Source: Orbilia blumenaviensis (Eukaryota; Ascomycota; Orbiliomycetes; Orbiliales; Orbiliaceae). From it: a stretch of DNA of 64,000 nucleotides. Position numbers and translations under genes: made by a program. Shown here piece after piece: positions 1 to 11,855 of the stretch. Within the stretch, counting starts at the first letter, position 1. Each line of letters opens with the position of its first letter. The stretch lies in NCBI GenBank assembly GCA_036872755.1, contig JAVHNS010000016.1, positions 1,054,001 through 1,118,000 of the forward strand, read 5' to 3'. Below the pieces are notes generated by a model. It ran no database searches. It saw nothing but the letters and a program-made list of their open reading frames with translations, and had not been told where the DNA came from.

Positions 1-207
1 GAAAGGAAGCCGAAAAGTTTGAAGAAGAGAGGAAGAAGAAGAAAAACCGGTCTTAAAAATTAAGAAACTTATTTATATCAGGGTCCTTACCGTGCCATCC
101 ACCGAGGCTAATATTCGTGAAATGAAAAAAAATTAAAGTGGGGAAATAAACGTCAAAAATAAAACAAAACATTAGAGAAGGGCAGAAGCAGAAGGTTCGT
201 TTCATAT

Positions 208-1521
208 TCAAAAGGCTGCAATCTCGTTAAATACCGAGTCCTCATCTCGCTTGCGCTTGTCATCACATCCTTCCCGCTCAAGTTTCATAGCAACAGTCAT
301 CTTCATCTCAGGGCAATAATCATAGATATACTTTCGTTTTTCAGCTGTTCCCCAGACATCGCCCGGAAGACGTGCTCCAGACCAACCGGTGTGATATCTA
401 AAATAGTGCATGTCAGTAGCCGTTTGAAATAAACGAGCGAAATAATGATAGTGCAGATTACATACCCCATTGGGCGCTCATGCCAAACCGCCTCAACAGA
501 AAACTGAGCTTCTATAGTACCATTTGCCATATTGACACCAGGCATCTTGGCCAGACGATTGCAAAGCCAAAGGTCCTCGAGCTCGGGGTGGCCATCAGGC
601 CTCGACTCCCTCCTCAATAGTTCAATGATGGGCTTAACTCTTCTCAAAGACAGACCACCATTACCGCCATATGCAGAGTCTCTGGACCTATACGAACTGT
701 TAGAGAGAGGAAAGAGATAGAGAGATAGAGAGAGAAAGGAAATGAAATAGACACACTCCGGAATGAGGGAAATGGATATTCAAGGAAACTCACCAAGGTG
801 CGCCGACCCAGTCAAAGTGCAGCCAATCATTCAGGTTCATACCACTGTTTGCACACATAACGCTGTCTGTCTGGAATACGAGAAGATATTCTGCTGGAGC
901 CAGGAGGGTTTCATAAAACCAAAGGTTGGTGAAGGTCCTGCTAAGCTCTTGCTGTCCATGGAGGGTGAGGTTGCTGGGAACCAGCTCCATGGTCAGCTTT
1001 CCTAGCCTCTCCCACATCTGGATCGGAAGCGAGTGATTGAGATGATCTATCGACTTTTGGGATCCGTAAAATCGGAAAGACCAGTCGGGTGGAACCACGT
1101 TCATCATGTGGAGCATGAGGGGTGCGAGTTGCCCAAGAGGGCGATCTTCTATTAATAGAGCGACTTTGGTTTTATTGAAATTAAGAATTTCTGACTTCTG
1201 CTCGACAATGGTGGGTGGTAGCACATCGCCGACCGTGATATCCGAAGTAGGCTGCGGGATGTTAGGGACAACGGATGACAGGACATTGTCAAGGTTGGAC
1301 GGTACAGTTGGTGGGGCTGAGGGAGCATCGACAATTTCGGTGTCGATGGAGCCGGGACCAGTGTTGAGAGGGTTGAAGAGGAAGATTGCCCAGGAAAATA
1401 TGAGAAGGGGAGGCAGCAAAAAGAGAAGCCTTCTGTTCCAAGGTTTCAAGCCAGAGATGTTATCTCGGAGACTGTCATAGCGGACGTTAAAGTCCTTTTG
1501 CCAGTTGTTGTTGGAATTCAT
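208..1521 (-). CDS. DUF5672-family type II membrane protein (putative glycosyltransferase-like)
   Basis: Three exons (1521-794, 696-466, 397-208) join in frame through introns with GTGAGT and GTATGT donors, giving 382 aa. The ATG at 1521 begins MSN-like MNSNNNWQKDF. A short cytosolic tail (about 30 aa) is followed by one hydrophobic segment near residues 32-51 (LLFLLPPLLIFSWAIFLF), a proline/serine-rich stalk, then a globular part. The globular part carries the DUF5672 features: VALLIEDRPL, LVFQTDSVMC, DWVGAP, GGNGGLSLRR and a C-terminal HTGWSGARLPGD. The family resembles glycosyltransferases and is found in fungi, but its reaction is not established, so a Golgi or ER lumenal role is inference. 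It is transcribed away from MRP51. Confidence 0.82.
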
Positions 1522-2218
1522 GTCTGACTGGCGAGAGCACGTCAGCAGAATGCTGCTGCGTGTATTGGAGTACGGCGGGAGAAGTGTAGTACGGAAGGGC
1601 CGTAGACGGCGACAGGTGTCGATGGCGATAGGAAGTGACGGTGACAGTCGCGATGGTGTTTTTTTTTGTGAATGGAGATTGGAAAGGGGAAGGAATGTGG
1701 ACGTGGATGTGGGTGTGGGTGTGGATGGGGATGGGAAAAGGAGGCAACCGTCTTCCAACGGGATGCCGAACACGTACTTTCAGTCCTCCCCTGGCTTGGC
1801 CAAGCGACTAAGCAGCTGCGAAGTAACTAGCCGCAACAAGGCTGCTCGCTCTGTTTCTAAATCCAGAGCTGACACACTTCTAAGCAACCGGGTCTTGCCC
1901 CTGTACCAAGCATTTGCACATGCGCCACATCAAATTTGTGTTTGACCGCCACATCATTGTCCCACCACACCTGTGGCGCATTGTATTTTTTCGGACGTCG
2001 ACCAATTGAGCCGATTATCTCGAAATATCACATTGCAATCCATCAGCTAACAACTACCTGGGGTAAGTACCTGGACCTACCTCGGCCTACCCAAGCGCTA
2101 GGTACTTACCTATACTTAGTACAATACACCCTTAGAAGCCAAGTCGAAACACTATCATCATCATCACAACTAAAATCATATCCCAATTACACCGCGCAAA
2201 ACGGGTCCCACCCATACA
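1522..2218. promoter_or_regulatory. Divergent spacer between the DUF5672 gene and MRP51
   Basis: About 700 bases separate two divergent start codons, so the promoters of both genes should lie here. A cluster of TACCTA/TAGGTACTT motifs lies at about 2060-2125. No other gene was seen. Confidence 0.45.
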
Positions 2219-3505
2219 ATGTCGTCCAAAGCTCTCAGTCCCACCGCGAGCCTCATCCGCAATTCGCGTCTCGTGGCCATGCCTCCGCCATTGACCCATA
2301 CTCTCTCCGAGTCCCAACTCTTCCGCGCTCCTTACCCCACTCATCAAGCTATTACAACACCTGAATCGTCCCGTGCCAGAGGGGATTGGGGCTTGAAACG
2401 ATCCATTCCGCGCAAGGTCGAGAGCACATACATCAAATACAATGATATCGACACCATCGAACATATGACAAAAATCGAGTCTGCTCACGACACTGTTATG
2501 ACTCTGAAGAAATGGCAGGAAATGGATATTCCGTTACAGCTTCGAGACCAGCGTGCTAGAAGTTTTACCTCGGCCTTCTACTTTGAGACCACTTCGCCTT
2601 CAGATGAGCAACCAGACAGCACCCAGCCAATATGGGGATATCGCAAAAAGTTCGTCCAACATATGACCCCGGGGCAACTGAAGAACTTCGTGAGCAAGAA
2701 ACTAGTTCCCCGGAGGAAGGAGTTTGAGGCATTTGCGGATCTATGGTTCAATCCTCAAGGCTTGCCAAAGGATCCGTCTGAACAAACTTCTACACCTACA
2801 AGAGCCGACACCAACCCTAAGTCGTCATCAACGTTCTCTGAAACCTCAGATGCTGTTGTGCCCCCGAGCTTCAACATCGGATCCCTCAGCTCCGCTCTCA
2901 AGACGGCTAGGTTCGACTCCAATAAGGCGTATAATGCCGTCCGCGAGTTTCTTCAGATACCTCTCCGAGAAGTACCGATGACAATACATCCCTCGGCAGG
3001 CATGCATTACATCCTCGACACTTCCTACCTAGAAAACCATCCAGAATATGGTCCAAATCGTAACAAAGAGGTACCAGCTAGGTTAGTCCACAAGTTGGAC
3101 AGCAGAACAATAGATACATACCGAAAGAAGACGTTTTATGTTATCGGTGGTATCGTGCAATACGCTCAACATGAGAACTCTCCTTCCAACGAACAGACAG
3201 CATATGCGGTTTCCCAGGTCATCAAGGTCACTCCACTTGCTGCCGAGCTAGATCACCAGGGCAGAATCAGCATCGAACTGGACCGATTCGCGCCCATACA
3301 TTTGTACCAGAGCCTCGTCGGGAAGAGTGCTGATAAACTAAAACTCAACGAAGGCAAAGACGACTTTGATTCGTATAAGAGTTCCTCCACATCCCCAACC
3401 ACCCCGCCAAAGGACATACGGGGCAAGTCAGTCGATCAACCAGACCAAATGCACGAAAGGCTTGTTACGCTACTTGACTTCTTAAAAGATCCGATTAATA
3501 AATGA
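2219..3505 (+). CDS. MRP51: Mitochondrial small-subunit ribosomal protein Mrp51 (bS1m family)
   Basis: A single uninterrupted ORF of 428 aa starts at the ATG of MSSKALSPTASLIRNSR. The first ~35 residues are basic and Ser/Ala-rich, as expected of a mitochondrial presequence. The stretch GDWGLKRSIPRK followed by YIKYNDIDTIEHMT is typical of fungal Mrp51, as is the later TMHPSAGMHYI-like block (here TIHPSAGMHYILDTSY). Mrp51 is a fungal mitoribosome small-subunit protein linked to translation of mitochondrial mRNAs. The length fits the family in filamentous fungi. The first 140 codons are the best conserved part and the middle is low in complexity. Confidence 0.88.
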   Translation: MSSKALSPTASLIRNSRLVAMPPPLTHTLSESQLFRAPYPTHQAITTPESSRARGDWGLKRSIPRKVESTYIKYNDIDTIEHMTKIESAHDTVMTLKKWQEMDIPLQLRDQRARSFTSAFYFETTSPSDEQPDSTQPIWGYRKKFVQHMTPGQLKNFVSKKLVPRRKEFEAFADLWFNPQGLPKDPSEQTSTPTRADTNPKSSSTFSETSDAVVPPSFNIGSLSSALKTARFDSNKAYNAVREFLQIPLREVPMTIHPSAGMHYILDTSYLENHPEYGPNRNKEVPARLVHKLDSRTIDTYRKKTFYVIGGIVQYAQHENSPSNEQTAYAVSQVIKVTPLAAELDHQGRISIELDRFAPIHLYQSLVGKSADKLKLNEGKDDFDSYKSSSTSPTTPPKDIRGKSVDQPDQMHERLVTLLDFLKDPINK

Positions 3506-3896
3506 GGCTTCTTTGTCTGAGATATGTATCAGCTATTATTGTTTGTAAATATCCCCGGCTGCTGCATATATATATATTCTCAGTACATATGTAATATATC
3601 ACACTATCTATCTATCAAACTACGTTCTTCCAGCATTATGCGAAATGGTCCGTTATTTCAAATGCAACACGATAGGGAGGTCATATGTGGGTGACCAATC
3701 ACACTAGTAGAGGATGTCATTTTAAAATTTGCTACATAATGAGCAGGTTGGTGGATTGGATTTTCCAGTGCTACAATGCGGTTTAAAAAAAAAAAAATGT
3801 ATATGTAAAAAATATAAAGAGGAACAAACAACTGTATTTGAAGCAGATGCGGTCAACAAGCACCGTTGAATCAAGAAACAAAAATACAAACTATCG
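3506..3896. other. Convergent 3' spacer (MRP51 / SCH9)
   Basis: This tail-to-tail spacer holds an A-rich run near 3786-3798 and AT-rich sequence likely used for both 3' ends. No ORF or RNA gene was seen. Confidence 0.5.
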
Positions 3897-6297
3897 CTAA
3901 TTCTGTATGCTACCGTTGCCGAGATAAGGATCCTTAACGCTCATATTTCCCTCGCCTGTGCCCTGCAGACGACTGCCGTGATAACTCCAACCCTCAAACT
4001 GAATCTGGTCACTTTCAGAAAGTCGATTATCCCCTTCTATAACGCTATCCGCCGGAGCTTCGCCAGTGAACTCTGGCGAGAAGTTGGTCGTGTCAAGAGC
4101 GTTTTCCTATGGCGTGTTAGCGACTGCGGTAAGACAGGGGTTCCTAATGGGTACTTACAACTGCCGGCTTAAACGTGGGTTGGATCTTCTTCTGAACTAG
4201 TCTCTTCCAGTCAATACTGTCGAAAAACTTATGGTTTTTAATTTCTGCAGCCCCGTTTGCACCTAACCGCTTGGTCGGGTCTCTGTTCAACAGCTTCTCC
4301 AACAAGTCCCTTGCATCCTGGGGTACGATTTCCGGTCCGTGGAAAAGCAATGGATCCGTAAGAATTTTACGATACATCTCATTAGTATTTTCATCGTAGA
4401 ATGGCGGCAACCCCGTTAACATCTCATAGAGCAAAACGCCGAGTGTCCACCAATCTACAGTTTTCGTGTACCCTTGGGACAAAAGAAGCTCCGGGGCGAT
4501 ATATTCGGGGGTACCACAGAATGCTATCGTAGGGATATAGTTAGCAACAATCGGATACGTCTTTGCGTCGGAAATACGGAGCATACTGTTTGTCTTGTCG
4601 TCCTCCTTCATATTGAGTTTACACAACCCGAAATCACATAACGCTATGTGACCAGTGTAGTCAAGCAAGATATTCTCTGGCTTAAGATCTCTGTAGATAA
4701 CGTTGAAGCCGTGTAGACACTCCAGCGCGCACAAGAGCTCTGCAGTATAGAATCTTGAGCGGTTGATATCGAATCTCCCCTCCCGCTGGAGGTGATGAAA
4801 CAACTCTCCTCCATTTACGAACGCTAGCACTAGATAGAGCTTCTCCGGAGACTGGAACGAGAACTTCAAGGGAACGATGAACGGATTGTCGATCTGTGCT
4901 AGAACAGTCCTCTCAGCAAGAGTATGTGTGACCTCAGCTCTGCTTATTATGTGCGCCTTGCGAATCGTTTTAAGGGCGTAGATACGCGATGTGTCCTTCT
5001 TCCTGTTTATTTGTCATTAAAAAAAAGTGTGCTTCCCATGTTACTTGCCAACAATAAAATCCTTACCTGACCTGCATGACTTTCCCGAAACTTCCTTTGC
5101 CGACAACCTTGAGTAGGTCAAAGTCTTCGATAGTGAGAGGTTTGCTCTGATTGTGCGGTTAGCATATAATCTTTCGAAAACAATGAAGGGATATACATAC
5201 AGGATTTGCAACATAATCTAGTCCAATACGGACGCTGCCGCTTCCGAATCCCAATGCTACCCAGTCAATGCCTGCATGACCAGGTTGCGGAGTCGCTGGA
5301 GCAGAAGATTTGGATTTCGGTGGAGTTGCCTGCTGAGCAGGTGTCTCCTCGAAACGAGGTTGTACTTTACAACTGCCCAAGAAGAAGTCGCTCTCTCTAT
5401 TGTTGCCCGTGCTCGATGGATTCCGCAAGTAGAGCTGCACAGTAAGGTCTGTCTCTCTGGACACATCGAATTTGTATTGATTTGCGGGCGAATCATAAAT
5501 TGGGGCATTTGGAGCCGGTGATTTGGGAGAGGCTGTCAAGAAGACCTCACACTTGTCGAATTCAACGACACAGTATGGTAGGTACCGGGGATGTATTCCA
5601 CCGCCATGGCTGTAACCCGTACCCGGACGGGATGACGAAGTACCTGGCCTAGAACCAGGAGTCACATAGTTCGCCATTCGGGCCTGCGATGATGCAGGGC
5701 GCATTGAGTTAAAAGAGCCGACCGAGCCAGAAAGGAGACCAGCCTGGGCAGTCGGTATATTGGGCAGGGTTAGACCTTTGGCCTCGTAGAGCGTAAAGAC
5801 GAGCAACCCCGGCTTGACCGTCGAGGTAACATGGGTGCTTCCGGTCATTGCTGAATCGATGGACGATGGGGTCGGCGATGTCTTGAGTGAGGCCGGAGTA
5901 ATTGTAGATGTCGATGAAGATCGTGAGGCTGTCGAGCTCGGAGAAGGTGTGGAGAGGTGTGTCTCCTTTAGTTCTAAGAGGTTATCAAGAGTAAGTCGAA
6001 AGATACTTAGATCCAATCGTACAGTAGAAGCAATAGTATTCAAGGTGGGAAAGGGGCGGGACGAGATCCGGGGTGGTATATATTTAGAGCACAATGAATA
6101 GAAGAGGCAGGGGGGGAAGAAAGGGGCAGGGAGTTCAGGAGAGAGGGAAGGAGAGTAGTGACCCTCAGAAGAAAGGCCATTGATCCGAAATACACGTATG
6201 CGGGAGGGTCGTGCTTAAACCCCTGACTCGAAGTTCCAAACATGGTGGAGATGTGAATGAGCATTCCCGACTTACTCTTGGTGAGCTTCCACGACAT
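3897..6297 (-). CDS. SCH9: AGC-family Ser/Thr protein kinase Sch9 with N-terminal C2 domain
   Basis: Six exons (6297-6276, 5973-5201, 5146-5067, 5002-4587, 4523-4159, 4106-3897) give 621 aa in frame. The 22-base first exon encodes MSWKLTK and splices to KLKETHLS. A Ser/Thr-rich leader and a C2 domain (about 60-260; VKPGLLVFTLYEAKGL) precede the kinase domain. Kinase motifs are the Gly loop GKGSFGKV, YALKTI lysine, YRDLKPEN, DFGLCKL, TFCGTPEY activation loop and APELL. An AGC tail follows with a TTNFSPEF turn region and FEGWSY hydrophobic motif. In fungi Sch9 acts below TORC1 in nutrient, stress and lifespan control; here that is by homology. Intron 4524-4586 is 63 bases and stop-free, so an unspliced reading would insert 21 residues just before TFCGTPEY. 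Confidence 0.93.
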
Positions 6298-7783
6298 GAT
6301 TAGGGAAGAGTGTGTAGTCGACGACACCTAAAAGATAGAGGTAAGCCAAACTGGTACGCACATAGACGGACGCGGTTAGGTATTTTGGCATATATCCAAG
6401 TAACAGGTACTTACCTAGGTACTTGTGTGGTATATGGGGAAAGGAATATACGTCTGTGGCAGACCAAGGGCGTATGTAGCAGATCTGGATATAGACAGGT
6501 GCTAGGAAAGACGGGGGTGGTAGTTCTGGTTCCGCCGGTCAGAAGCTGGTTTCCAAACGAGGACGAGGTATAGAGATCGGTCCGAAATCCTGAATGGCAA
6601 TGATGGCGATGGCGATGGCTCAAGACGGCGAGCTGTAAGAGAGAGAAGGAGGCTGGTAAGGGAAACGAAGATAGGAGGTTGGTTGGTTGGTTGGTTGGTT
6701 GATGGCCGAGGATTGATGATTGATTGATGGATTTGATGATTGGGGGGGGGTGGCTGCCCGCTGCTTGCTGAAAGGTGGAGATCTGAGGGAGGAGGGAGAG
6801 AGCTGCCGCCACCCTGACAACAAAACAACACAAACCCAATCCTATATATACTACCTCCTAGGCACCTAGTTAAAACTAACCATATAATATAATATATCTA
6901 TGACATCGATCTAATATACCTGATGCCACTGGCAGGTATTTATCTACTTGGCTTACTGGCCTGGCTTAGCTATAGGGGTATATATCTAATACTCTCAGAC
7001 ACCATACAAAAGATGGATTGACCCAATACAACCTCGCGATCGTTTTTTCTAACCATTTTGCGCGCGATAAACCCCGAAGGTCAGGCCGGACCTATAGGCG
7101 ATGTGCAGCAACCGATAAGAACATTACAAGACCATCACGCTCAATTAGAGCCCCCTAAAAAAAAAAAAAAAAAAAAAAAAAGGCTGGATGAATTAATCCC
7201 ATCCGCAGGAAAGACGTCCGAGAGAGGACTTAGCCATGGCATAGCTATGCATATCCAGCAATACTCAGCGTGTAATCGTGTCCTACATCCTTATGTAGTA
7301 TAGGTGATAATTTATCACGAATTTAGAGCAGATACCTCCTGGAAGGCCTGTTATGAGCTGGATTCGAATGTAAATACATTAGCTATACTTTACGCATGAG
7401 CAATTTTATATGTCTATATAGATGCTGTGGTTAAGAGCAGAGCAGAGCAGAGCATTTGATCTAACTGAAGCCGATAAAGTAGTTTACAGCTATAAAGCAC
7501 ATATTGCACAATTAAAACATTGAAGATAGAGAAAAAAAGGGGCTCGAATGCTTGTTAGTACCAACTTATTTCCGTATCCACCATAAATGAGGAAGTTTCT
7601 AAGTAAGTACTTGGGTTCGAACTGGACTGGTACTTGAATCTTCAAGCCCGCTATAACTTAGCTGAATTGAAACAGCGGAACATGTGTAATCCGATGGACA
7701 GGAGAGACAAACCCGCCACAGCTCTTTGTTCTCAAATCTTCAAAAGGTTATAGATTGAACTTTAGATGGTGTCAAACATCACA
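6298..7783. other. Upstream region of SCH9 and spacer to the tRNA gene
   Basis: About 1.5 kb with no convincing gene. It holds a TACTTACCTAGGTACTT motif near 6403-6423, a GGTT repeat near 6680-6702, a G run near 6743-6751 and a 25-base A tract at 7157-7181. The part near SCH9 is probably its promoter and 5' leader. Confidence 0.5.
7157..7181 (+). repeat. Poly(A) tract, 25 bases
   Basis: An uninterrupted run of A follows GAGCCCCCT. No retroelement body or target-site duplication was recognised beside it. Confidence 0.85.
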
Positions 7784-7887
7784 GGTCACATGGCGCAATG
7801 GTAGCGCGTTGCTCTCCTAATGTTCACCTAACAAGGTGACAACCTGGCGGCAAGCAGAGGTTGCAGGTTCGAGTCCTGCTGTGATCG
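7784..7887 (+). tRNA. tRNA-Arg (anticodon CCT) with a 32-base intron
   Basis: The acceptor stem pairs GGTCACA (7784-7790) with TGTGATC (7880-7886), followed by discriminator G. The D arm GCGC..GCGC, anticodon stem TTGCT/AGCAG, variable AGGTT and T arm GCAGG-TTCGAGT-CCTGC are all present. The loop CTCCTAA is split after position 37 (7819) by an intron at 7820-7851, the canonical place for eukaryotic tRNA introns. The anticodon at 7816-7818 is CCT, which decodes AGG. A-box and B-box promoter elements are internal. Confidence 0.93.
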
Positions 7888-8837
7888 AAGCATATTCTTT
7901 TGCAGTTGTCTCCTCGAGTCACTTTTCTTTTTTGCTTTTTGCTTTTCGCGGCGGGACAGACGATTCCATTTCTCGTTCTATCTCGGGAGCATTCTATTTC
8001 TTTTTCCCTCATTTTCTGGAACCGTACACGCATAAAAGTACCTGATAAGTAGGTACCTATCCGCAGTTTGTCAAAGTCAACCCGACAAAAAGAACACCGA
8101 CACCTGCCTGGTCGTGGTGTTGGAGCAAACCTGTTAACGTTAGTGCACACATGGATTTCAATGGATAGGGTTATCTCTGGCTGTATCGTTAGAATGGATA
8201 AGCAAGCTGGAACTCAAGTAACTACCTACTTACCTAGGTCAGTACCTACCTAATCACGGAACGTAAACTAAACCAGGCACAACCATTATAAATATTGAGA
8301 ATTCGATTATATGCATTATATAGGCAGCTATGTTCGAATTCACCAGCAGATCCTAATCAAGCTCTTGTTGAGTTTGTTGTATTTAGAGATAATACCTTTC
8401 TCCCCCCAAAATTGTAACAAAGTATTTATCAGCCAACACATGGCCATGACAGACCTCAACTATATAATAAGTACGCTGGCCGCGAGATAATATATATATG
8501 GTATGGAAACTAGGATGACACACCCAGTACATCTACAGCTCTAGTTAGGCTCCATAAATACTTAGGGGGGGTTAGCTTAAGGCTAGTGCTTCAGAATCTT
8601 GCGGTATATTACATTGCATCAATCCTGCATATTATACATATGCATGCCAGGAGCAACAAGTAGTACTAACTGTGACTAGGTATACATCGATCATTAATAT
8701 ATTAAGTGATTAATAGGTACAATCCATATACTCGTAAGAACTTCCCGGGGAATATAAAGACAAAAAGTACATTTTCGCAATCCCATAACGCCGTCCAACT
8801 CCACATGCATCATAATAACAAGTATGGCAATCCAAAC

Positions 8838-8891
<54 letters not shown>

Positions 8892-9097
8892 TATAAAAAA
8901 TAGTCACGACAAGGAAAACTCCAGAATAAAACCAAAAAATATACATAAGGGGGGTTGAAGGAAGATGAGACAGGAGGGGGTAAAGATTCGAGATAAGACG
9001 CAGTTAAAGAAGAGGCCGGACTCCATTCACCATAAATAAATGTTTTACAACCCAATACCATAAAAAGAAGGCAAGAAGGCAAGAAGATAACAAGCCT
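7888..9097. other. Spacer between the tRNA and the Zn2Cys6 gene
   Basis: No gene is supported. A T-rich stretch just after the tRNA (7920-7945) could end Pol III transcription. TACCTACTTACCTAGG motifs occur near 8222-8255, and a long GA microsatellite lies at 8840-8889. Confidence 0.5.
8840..8889. repeat. (AG)n microsatellite
   Basis: About 25 perfect AG units lie in the 3' flank of the Zn2Cys6 gene. Confidence 0.95.
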
Positions 9098-10989
9098 TCA
9101 AGCTTGAAGATCGGCAAAAGAAAAGAGATTTCGCATCAATTGTGCGCTTTGAACATTATTTGTGAAACTTATTTCCTCATTTCTATCTTCCGCTAGCGCC
9201 TTGATTGCAGTGAGGATATTCGTTGACGGTCGGAATTGATCGTGATTATCATTCGCTCCGAGCACCCACTCCATGCGAACCGTTTCGTCCCTCCAGAGCT
9301 TAGATAAGAATGTTCGGAATGGGATAGGATATAGAAACCTAGGCGTTGAGGTTAGCAAGGATTCATAATCAGTTCGATAAGTTGAAGGTAGAACACACCC
9401 TAGCTGCTCGATATCGTGGAATCGCGTACGGATGAACATTCTTAAGCTTTCCACGGTATTAAATGCTGCTGCCATGGCTAAAGGCAGCTGGAAAGGTAGC
9501 AGTGACGCTTGATGAGCATCAGACTCGTAAGAAGCCGTCGCCGCTGCCACGAGATCGCAAATTGCAGCACATTGTCTAGCCATGTAATCTTCGTCGAAAC
9601 CATGTAAAACACTCCGCTGGTGGTGAATAAGCATCCCGACGGCATGGATTTCCGCGAATACGTAATTCACTTGGTCACGGATTGGAGGAGGGATAGTTTG
9701 GGCAACAGTGCCTAAATCGGAAAACTGATCCCAAAATGACTCGATATCTTTCGATGCAAGAACCATGGCTTGTTCGTAAGACCTGAAATCGCAAAGTCCA
9801 CTGAATCGTGCATGCAGAACATTAACTACTTGCATGCTAATTCGGCAGCATGACGACTCGGCGCTCAAAGCTAACCAGTAGAGGTTATCGGGGTGTTGAG
9901 CGAGCTGGGTCTGGCAGGAGTTGTAAGCAGCATCGTACCATTCGGTATCGAGGATTGTAGGGAGACCCGCAATCATGGAAACGCTGATATCAATCCTAGT
10001 GAACCAGGAGAAAATCGGATACCCCTCCGAAGTATCGAGGATTGACTGTGGTGAAAACAATGATTCCAAAATCATGTACGCCCCCTTGCGATGCTCGATC
10101 AAATTTGCCCAATCCCCAAGGTACTCCTCAAGAGTTGCCAGCTGTAGGACAGTCAGAAGGGTGAATACATCCGGGGGTAGGTTTTCCTGAAATGATTCTC
10201 GCAAGGACACGATTGCTCTGTCATGTAGCTCGAAAAAGATCTCTGCGGATGAGCTTCTATCTGCCCTGGTGGTGGTGTGTGACTCGTTGATGAAGTAATG
10301 AAGTGCAGAAAATGCGACAACCGAATAGAGGAGTGCAGTGTTCTGTGATGCATAAGACAATAGTGTTTCGCCGAAAAAGTTCGATGTGTCACTTTTTAAT
10401 AGGTAGTGGCGGAAATCAATATTTTGGCGATGGTACTGAAGCCAGAAATTTACGTCCAACTCATTGGGGGAAACATCAGTTTGGGGGGGTTCCGCGAGTG
10501 TTCTTTCGATTTGCGTGTTGGAAATCCTCGAATCCGAGCGGGAATGGTGGGCGTACAAGGGATAACGGGGTTCTGAGTAACTCTCCCCGCTATAGGAAAC
10601 GCCGATAGGACTAAGGCTCCTTTGCGAACGGGTTGACCCCGGAGCCGACTGGGCGAGGCCTGGAGAGTCCAGTGGGTATGTATTCAGGAAGCGAAAGTCC
10701 ACTGAGTGAATATCGGAGGGGTAGGCATCCGACTCCGGATCCTCGGGAGATGGGCTCTTTTCTGACACCTGCACTGAGCTGGGGGTATTTGACTGTTTCC
10801 TTTTGGTTCTTGTGCTCTTCGGTGTCGAGGTGTCTGGGAAAGTGCATTGTCGACCGCCTTTTGCACAACCTATTCGAACCGGCAATCGTGAGTATTTATT
10901 TTATTTAATTATTTATTCCGCAGGGAGAGTGTGCACAATATCCTTTGTTTTACGAAAGGACGAAGCTTCAACGTTCCAATATATACCTA

Positions 10990-11024
<35 letters not shown>

Positions 11025-11326
11025 AGTGTATAATCGGGGGGGCTAGGATTATAACCTACGTTCACAAATGGGTCTCGCTTCATCACACTGTAAAATATTT
11101 TTTGAGCGATGTTAGTACAATATACATGAGTATGGAGTATGAGGGGATGTGGGACTCGATGATGACAAATGGAAAGAGCTCTAACCTTCACACGGCGAGC
11201 ACGGCAGGTAAAACAACCCGATCTTGTTCGACGGTGCTTGATATGCTGCTCACTTGCCCCACCAAGATCCAGTCTCATCTCGGTCTTCTGCCACCTCTGT
11301 CCGGAATTTGAGTTCAGATGGTCCAT
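9098..11326 (-). CDS. Zn(II)2Cys6 fungal transcription factor (Fungal_trans_2-like)
   Basis: Three exons (11326-11186, 11087-11060, 10869-9098) give 646 aa. The zinc cluster is assembled across all three: CFTCRARRVK, then CDEARPICE from the 28-base middle exon, then RCAKGGRQC, matching C-x2-C-x6-C-x6-C-x2-C-x6-C. A Lys/Arg and Ser/Pro-rich linker (STRTKRKQSN) precedes a long helical middle region (NFWLQYHRQNIDFRHYLL onward) of the kind found in Fungal_trans_2 proteins. It should bind DNA in the nucleus; its targets cannot be told from the sequence. A second in-frame ATG at 11440 would add 38 residues. The intron at 10870-11059 contains a TA microsatellite. No biosynthetic cluster lies next to it. 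Confidence 0.87.
10993..11021. repeat. (TA)n microsatellite inside a Zn2Cys6-gene intron
   Basis: About 14 TA units lie in the intron that interrupts the zinc-cluster coding region. Confidence 0.92.
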
Positions 11327-11790
11327 GGCAAAAGTATCTTGGTCGTAAACAATGGTCGAGTAATTCGATAGGGCGTGAAATCGAGGACCAGGTTGGGCTG
11401 GTTGCGTAAATAACGGGTAGCATGCAACGGTTTCCGGCATTCTCTGGTTATTAAGATAATATTATTTAGGATCACTAATCGATCGAACGTCCAAAAGGAA
11501 AGATATGAATTTGAATATCCAGTTATATTATAAAGTAGTAGTAGTAGGAGGTAGGTAGGTATGTATATCGTGTTGATATTGAGTATAAGTCGAATGGGAT
11601 TCGAAGATAGCGAGCGATTGCGTTGGGGACTCCGACGATATCGATGTAATATGGAATACACCAAAAGGCTATAAACGAGTAGTATGTAGGTAAGTACCTA
11701 TTAGCGTATATATGAATAGAAAAAATCGGAATAAAAAAAGATTAAGATAGTATATAGTAACGAGTAGGTTCGGATTCGAAAGAATGAGAA

Positions 11791-11855
11791 AGAAGAAGAA
11801 GAAGAAGAAGAAGTCGAAATCAGGCTACTACTACTACTACTACTACTACTATTAC
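11791..11855. repeat. (GAA)n and (CTA)n trinucleotide repeats
   Basis: A run of GAA units at about 11791-11814 is followed by CTA and TTA units at about 11825-11860. Confidence 0.85.

Noticed and set aside
9098..11326. Biosynthetic gene cluster around the Zn2Cys6 regulator
   Set aside because: No synthase, P450, transporter or tailoring enzyme lies on either side; neighbours are a tRNA, a RING protein and housekeeping genes.
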